A DNA stretch of 64,000 nt from positions 2,232,001-2,296,000 of the forward strand of contig NZ_JADBEK010000001.1 in NCBI RefSeq assembly GCF_014873145.1, written 5' to 3'. A program made the position numbers and the translations under genes. Shown one piece after another: positions 59,664-64,000 of the stretch (position 1 is the first letter of the stretch; each line of letters starts with the position of its first letter). The notes below the pieces were generated by a model. The model was not told the DNA's origin, searched no databases, and worked only from the letters and a program-made list of their open reading frames with translations. This DNA is from Nonomuraea angiospora (GTDB lineage: Bacteria > Actinomycetota > Actinomycetes > Streptosporangiales > Streptosporangiaceae).

Positions 59664-59679
59664 GCGGACAATCGTTCGC
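59664..59679. promoter_or_regulatory. IclR-type operator 2
   Basis: GCGGACAATCGTTCGC, whose complement reads GCGAACGATTGTCCGC, the same core as operator 1. It is 15 bp before the amidohydrolase start, so one regulator, probably the IclR at 61219, would control both divergent units. Confidence 0.7.
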
Positions 59680-59693
59680 AAGGAGCGTGTGCC

Positions 59694-61136
59694 ATGAACG
59701 AGTTCGAGGCCGGACGGCCCGTGGTGCTGCGCGGCGGCACCGTGCTGCCCATGTCACCCGGCGGGAGCAGGCGGGTGCTGCCCCGCACGGACGTCCTCGT
59801 GACCGGGGACAGGATCGCCGCCGTCGGCACCGAGCTGGAGGCGCCCGAGGACGCGGTCGTCATCGACGCCTCCGGCGGCCTGGTCATGCCGGGCATGATC
59901 GACACCCACCGCCACATGTGGCAGACGGCGCTGCGCGGCTACGGCGCCGACTGGACGCTCACCCAGTACTTCGTCTGGTTCTACCTGGAGCACGGCAAGC
60001 TGTTCCGCCCCGAGGACATCCACGCCGGCAACACCCTGGCCGCGATCGAGGCGCTGGACGCCGGCGTCACCACCGTCGTGGACTGGTCGCACGGCCTGCG
60101 GACCGTCGACCACGCCGACGCCGCCGCCGACGCGCTGGAGTCCGTGCCCGGCCGGTACGTGCTCGCCTACGGCAACATCCAGCAGCCGCCCGCCGAGTGG
60201 ACGGCCGCGCCCGAGTTCCGCGACTTCGTGCGCCGGCGCGGCGCCGGCGGCGACATGCTCGGCTTCCAGATCGCCTTCGACGTGCTCGGCGACCCGTCCT
60301 TTCCCGAGCGGCCCGCGTTCGAGGTGGCCCGCGAGCTCGGCGCCGCCGTCACGACGCACGCCGGCGTGTGGGGCGCCACCAGCGACGACGGCATCCGCCT
60401 GATGCACGAGCACGGCTTCATGACGCCGGAGACGATCTACGTGCACGCCGCCTCGCTGTCGGCCGACTCCTACCACCGCATCGCGGCCACCGGCGGCTCG
60501 ATCTCGGTCTCCACGGAGAGCGAGCAGAGCGCCGGCCAGGGCTACCCGCCCACCTGGGCCGTGCGCGCCCACGGCATCCCGGTGTCGCTGTCCATGGACA
60601 CCAGCGTGTGGTGGAGCGGCGACCTGTTCTCGGCCATGCGCGCCACGCTCGGCGCCGACCGCTCGCGCGAGCACCTGGAGGCGCACGCCAAGGGCGAGAC
60701 GGTCACGCACTGCGGCCTGCGCGCCGACCAGGTCGTGGAGTGGGCGACCCGGGGCGGCGCCCGGGCGCTGGGCCGCGACGACCTGGGCGTCATCGAGCCC
60801 GGCAGGAAGGCCGACCTCGTGCTCGTCAAGAACGAGCACTCGCCGGTGTCGTTCCCGATCCTCAACCCGTTCGGGCACGTCGCCTTCCAGGCCCAGCGCG
60901 GCGACGTGCACACCGTCATCGTCGACGGCCGCGTGGTCAAGCACGAGCACCGCCTGCTCGGCGTCGACCTCGCCGGGGCCCGCGCGCAGGTGGAGCGCAC
61001 GGTCGAGCACCTGCGCTCGGCGATGGGCGACGAGGCCTGGGAGCAGGGCATGAACCCGGACATCCCCTCGGCGGAGGTCCTCGACAACCCGTACACGTAC
61101 ACCGGCTACCGCAGCGACGCCACGCACCGCCGCTGA
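59694..61136 (+). CDS. amidohydrolase (AtzA/TrzN-like)
   Basis: A 480-residue metal-dependent hydrolase. The composite fold opens VVLRGGTVLPM, the metal site is MIDTHRHMWQ, later His are in TTHAGVW and YVHAASLS, and the metal Asp in SLSMDTS. It hydrolyses or deaminates a ring or amide compound. Divergent from the CaiB-LigAB operon and sharing its operator, so it may supply the substrate of that pathway. AAGGAG nine bases before ATG. Confidence 0.9.
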   Translation: MNEFEAGRPVVLRGGTVLPMSPGGSRRVLPRTDVLVTGDRIAAVGTELEAPEDAVVIDASGGLVMPGMIDTHRHMWQTALRGYGADWTLTQYFVWFYLEHGKLFRPEDIHAGNTLAAIEALDAGVTTVVDWSHGLRTVDHADAAADALESVPGRYVLAYGNIQQPPAEWTAAPEFRDFVRRRGAGGDMLGFQIAFDVLGDPSFPERPAFEVARELGAAVTTHAGVWGATSDDGIRLMHEHGFMTPETIYVHAASLSADSYHRIAATGGSISVSTESEQSAGQGYPPTWAVRAHGIPVSLSMDTSVWWSGDLFSAMRATLGADRSREHLEAHAKGETVTHCGLRADQVVEWATRGGARALGRDDLGVIEPGRKADLVLVKNEHSPVSFPILNPFGHVAFQAQRGDVHTVIVDGRVVKHEHRLLGVDLAGARAQVERTVEHLRSAMGDEAWEQGMNPDIPSAEVLDNPYTYTGYRSDATHRR

Positions 61137-61218
61137 TCGGCCCCAGTATCGGCCGCTGTGCGGACGGCCGACCGTCTAGAGTCGGATCGGACGGATTCCG
61201 AGCGAGGCGAGGGCGTAG

Positions 61219-62019
61219 ATGGCACGTGGTGGCACCGGACCTGACTTCATCGAGGCGCTGGCCCGCGGCCTCGATGTCATCAGGGCGTTCCAGCCTGGGC
61301 GCCCGGTCATGTCCCTGACGGAGGTGGCGACGGCCGCCGGCCTGGCCCGGCCGACGGCCCGCCGCATCCTGCTCACCCTCCAGGAGCTGGGGTACGCCAG
61401 GGCGGAGCAGGGCGGGTTCGCGCTCACGCCCCGGGTGCTGGAGCTGGGCGTCACCTACGTCCGCTCGATGGGGCTGTGGGAGGTGGCCAGGCCGCACCTG
61501 GAGCGGCTCGTCACCCAGACCAACGAGTCGTCCTCGATCGCCCAGCTCGACGGCTCGGATATCGTCTACGTCGCCCGGGTCGCGGTGCCGAAGATCGTAT
61601 CGCTCCAGGTGCAGATCGGCACCCGCTTCCCCGCGCTCCAGACGTCCCTGGGCAAGGTGCTGCTGGCCGCGCTGCCGCCGGCCGAGGTGGAGCGGGTGCT
61701 GGCCGAGCCGGGCCGCTCGGGCATCGAGCCGCGCTGGCGCCCCGACGCCAAGGAGCGCGAGGCGGCGCTGCGCGCGGTCCGCGCCAAGGGGTGGGCCGCC
61801 ACGGACGAGCAGCTCGCGCTGGGGATCCGGTCGGTGGCGGCGCCGCTCAGGGACGGGCTGGGCAACGTCATCGCGGCCGTCAACGTCAACGCCCACGCCG
61901 CCGAGACGTCCATGGAGAAGCTGACCGGCGAATACCTGCCGCTGCTGCTGACGACGGCCGGCGCGATCAGCGCCGACTGGGCGCTCTACCAGGCGGTCCC
62001 GCACGTCACGGCCTCCTGA
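61219..62019 (+). CDS. IclR-family regulator (PcaR/PobR type)
   Basis: A 266-residue regulator: FIEALARGLDVIRAFQPG and the HTH MSLTEVATAAGLARPTARRILLTLQELGYARAEQG, then the GAF-like effector domain (LVTQTNESSSIAQLDGSDIVYVARV, GNVIAAVNVNAHA). IclR members of this group control aromatic acid catabolism. Downstream of the amidohydrolase by 82 bp. Its stop lies in a tandem duplication. Confidence 0.92.
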   Translation: MARGGTGPDFIEALARGLDVIRAFQPGRPVMSLTEVATAAGLARPTARRILLTLQELGYARAEQGGFALTPRVLELGVTYVRSMGLWEVARPHLERLVTQTNESSSIAQLDGSDIVYVARVAVPKIVSLQVQIGTRFPALQTSLGKVLLAALPPAEVERVLAEPGRSGIEPRWRPDAKEREAALRAVRAKGWAATDEQLALGIRSVAAPLRDGLGNVIAAVNVNAHAAETSMEKLTGEYLPLLLTTAGAISADWALYQAVPHVTAS

Positions 62020-62074
62020 GAGCCATCCCCCTGAGCCGGTCCCGCACGTCACCGGCCTCCTGAGAGCCGTCCCC
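61995..62074. repeat. direct repeat over the IclR stop codon
   Basis: Two copies of a 36-37 bp block starting GGTCCCGCACGTCAC (61995-62030 and 62038-62074, 43-bp period), differing by one inserted base and one substitution. The first encodes the last residues and TGA. Confidence 0.92.
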
Positions 62075-62148
62075 GCGCCGCCTGGGTCTTGCCGGTTTGG
62101 GCAAGTCCGCTTTGAATGTGCCCCATACCGGTGATCCAGGAGGGGCCG

Positions 62149-64000
62149 ATGCGCGGTGCACGGGCGTCCGCAGTCGTTCTGTTGATCGTTCTCACGACGT
62201 TCGTGGCCGCGGAGCCGTCCGTCCCGGCGGTCGCCGGGCCGAGCGACCCGGAGCCGGCCTCGCTGGTCACGCTCTCCGTGCCCGACCGCGCCGCGATGGA
62301 GCGGCTGGTGGCCTCGGGAGCCGACCTCACCGAGCGGGTGCGCCCGCAGGCGGACGGCAGCGTCCAGGTGGACGCGGTGGCCACGGCCAGCCAGCTCGCC
62401 GCCTACGCCGCGCTCGGCGCGACCCTGGCGCCGGGCACGCCGCCCCAGGCGAAGGCCAAGGTCACCACCGCCCAGGACCAGCTCGTCATCGAGCGGGCCG
62501 TCTGGATGAAGTCCCGCGAGGGCTACTTCCTGTCGGTGGAGGCGTCCAGCAGCGCGGGCGAGGCGGCCACGCTCACCGTGACGTGGAAGGGCAAGGGCGG
62601 CTCGACCGGGCAGGCGCCGATGGTCGCGTACGTGGACGCGGGCGCGTACCTGGGCCACCAGTTCAGCACCCCGGTGCCCGCCGGCGACCGGCCGCAGTGG
62701 GTCACCGTGACCTCCGCCGGCGGCGGCACGGCCGAGGCCAAGGTGCGGGAGTGGCCCGACGGCGACCGGCCGGACCGCGCCGGTCCCGGCTACCAGAAGG
62801 ACTTCGTCACCCAGTACATGCCGCCCGCGCAGCTCAACGAGCGGATCAAGGCGCTGCACCGGCGTTACCCCAAGCTCACCGAGCTGATCACGCTGCCGTA
62901 CCCGACCAACGGCTACCGGCGGCACGCCCAGGCGCTGATCGGCACGCCGCCCGCCGCCGCCGTCGTGCTCACCTCGGACGCGTACGGCTCCGAGGGCGGC
63001 AACGACGTGGCCGTCGAGCTGGTGAACCCCGGCGCGGCCGGCCGCCCGCTGCAGGTCACCGTGAACGGCAAGCTCATCACGGTCAGCCTGGCCACCGACG
63101 CCTCCGGCGCCCCCGCCAGCACCGCCGCCCAGGTCACCGCCGCGATCAACGCCACCGCGAGCACAGGTGTCAAGGCCGCGACCTACCGCGCCGACGCGGG
63201 CGGCGGCGTCATGGCGCCCGCGCCGCTCACCCAGCTCAGCGACTTCCTCAACGCGCCCGCGAGCGTCTCCCGCGCGCCCGCCCGGGTGCTGGCCCTGCGG
63301 ATCGGCGCCCACCGCGACGGCAGCCGCACCGGCGTGCTGGCCTACGCCCAGGAGCACGCCCGCGAGTGGGTGGCGCCTCTCGTCGTGGTCGAGGCGGCCG
63401 AGCGGCTGCTGCGCAACCACGCCCGTGACCAGGCCACCCGCAGGTTACTGGAGCGCACCGACGTCTTCATCGTGCCGACCGTCAACCCGGACGGCGCCAA
63501 CTACAGCTTCTACGACTTCAACGGCCAGCGGAAGAACCTGACGAACCACTGCCCGCCGCAGCAGTCCGACCCGGCACTGCGCAACACCTGGGGCGTGGAC
63601 GTCAACCGCAACTACGCCGTCGGCTCGCTGTCCGACGGGTACTTCGGCGCCTCGGCCAACTGCCAGAGCGGCACGTACGCGGGCCCCGCCGAGCACTCCG
63701 AGCCCGAGAGCCGCAACGTCATGTGGCTGGCGGAGACGCACCGCAACATCAGGTTCGCCATGAACGTCCACAGCTACGGCGGCTACTTCATGTGGCCGCC
63801 CGGCGCGTACAAGCTCGACGGCCGCGTCGCCCTGCCCAGGCCCACGGACCGGCAGGAGGCGTACTTCATGCGCTCGGCCCGCACGATCGAGCAGGCCATC
63901 GCCGCCGAGCGCGGCACCGTCATCTGGCCGCAGCAGACCGGGCCCGTGACGGACGTGCTCTACTCCGCGGCCGGAAACTCCGCCGACGAGCTCTGGTACG
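62149..64000 (+). CDS. secreted M14 zinc carboxypeptidase (3' end outside window)
   Basis: The frame stays open from ATG 62149 to the last base, at least 617 codons. A signal peptide comes first (SAVVLLIVLTTFVAAEPSV), then a beta-rich N-terminal part and the peptidase domain from about residue 215: AQEHAREWVAP supplies His and Glu of the zinc site, VNPDGANYS, VDVNRNY the substrate Arg, and MNVHSYGGY the third ligand His. AGGAGGGG lies four bases before the ATG. An insert around 270-340 separates the first strands from the HxxE. It would trim C-terminal residues from peptides outside the cell. Confidence 0.88.
   Translation, partial: MRGARASAVVLLIVLTTFVAAEPSVPAVAGPSDPEPASLVTLSVPDRAAMERLVASGADLTERVRPQADGSVQVDAVATASQLAAYAALGATLAPGTPPQAKAKVTTAQDQLVIERAVWMKSREGYFLSVEASSSAGEAATLTVTWKGKGGSTGQAPMVAYVDAGAYLGHQFSTPVPAGDRPQWVTVTSAGGGTAEAKVREWPDGDRPDRAGPGYQKDFVTQYMPPAQLNERIKALHRRYPKLTELITLPYPTNGYRRHAQALIGTPPAAAVVLTSDAYGSEGGNDVAVELVNPGAAGRPLQVTVNGKLITVSLATDASGAPASTAAQVTAAINATASTGVKAATYRADAGGGVMAPAPLTQLSDFLNAPASVSRAPARVLALRIGAHRDGSRTGVLAYAQEHAREWVAPLVVVEAAERLLRNHARDQATRRLLERTDVFIVPTVNPDGANYSFYDFNGQRKNLTNHCPPQQSDPALRNTWGVDVNRNYAVGSLSDGYFGASANCQSGTYAGPAEHSEPESRNVMWLAETHRNIRFAMNVHSYGGYFMWPPGAYKLDGRVALPRPTDRQEAYFMRSARTIEQAIAAERGTVIWPQQTGPVTDVLYSAAGNSADELWY

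Noticed and set aside
62097..63428. 443-codon frame over the M14 gene
   Set aside because: Arg/Gly-rich shadow; the real gene is in another frame from ATG 62149 and continues beyond the window.

Overview
The window is very GC-rich (third codon positions almost all G or C), uses many GTG starts and 4-bp ATGA/GTGA gene overlaps, and carries several LLM-type (F420/FMN) oxidoreductases, a BldC-like regulator and a LexA. This points to a filamentous actinomycete. A member of the Streptosporangiales (Nonomuraea-like) is my best guess, but that is inference from style and gene content. No rRNA, tRNA or CRISPR array was recognised.

Layout. 0-7 kb: alpha/beta hydrolase; a MarR regulator divergent from an LLM oxidoreductase-hemerythrin fusion; an MFS pump with a divergent MerR regulator; a secreted His/Trp-rich protein; an aminoglycoside-phosphotransferase-like kinase. 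7-10 kb: a decayed tyrosine recombinase, then a GntR(YtrA)-ABC ATPase-permease operon with a 15-bp perfect operator. 10-17 kb: a STAND NTPase with pentapeptide repeats, a DHA2 pump with a divergent AraC regulator, relics including a start-less YciO/Sua5-type gene, an HD protein and a quinone oxidoreductase. 18-22 kb: a tightly coupled operon (PaaK-like ligase, DUF4188-like protein, GNAT-fold protein, Acg-type nitroreductase) divergent from a BldC-like regulator. 23-32 kb: oxidoreductases, nucleotidyltransferase, phosphodiesterase, LexA, NmrA/LysR pair, FAD protein. 31-44 kb: membrane-lipid genes (diacylglycerol kinase, two PAP2 phosphatases, PLD-type synthase, DUF1206, later the olsB-olsA ornithine-lipid pair) with an ATP-grasp ligase and small membrane or secreted proteins. 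44.5-47 kb: an EF-G paralogue behind a leader peptide and hairpin. 47-55 kb: miscellaneous enzymes, a second LLM enzyme with a deaminase, secreted proteins, an FGGY kinase. 55-62 kb: a catabolic-looking cluster (CaiB CoA-transferase, citrate-synthase-like lyase, LigB, LigA, quinone oxidoreductase) divergent from an amidohydrolase and an IclR regulator. The window ends inside an M14 carboxypeptidase.

Two patterns run across the window. Tandem duplications that cover stop codons occur at the 3' ends of six genes, and in-frame minisatellites have expanded inside several unrelated proteins. Both suggest active replication slippage. The strongest candidates for undescribed biology are the four-gene PaaK/GNAT/nitroreductase operon, the CaiB-lyase-LigAB-amidohydrolase cluster with matching operators, the leader-controlled EF-G paralogue, the LLM-hemerythrin fusion, and an orphan adenylation C-terminal domain fused to a membrane domain.
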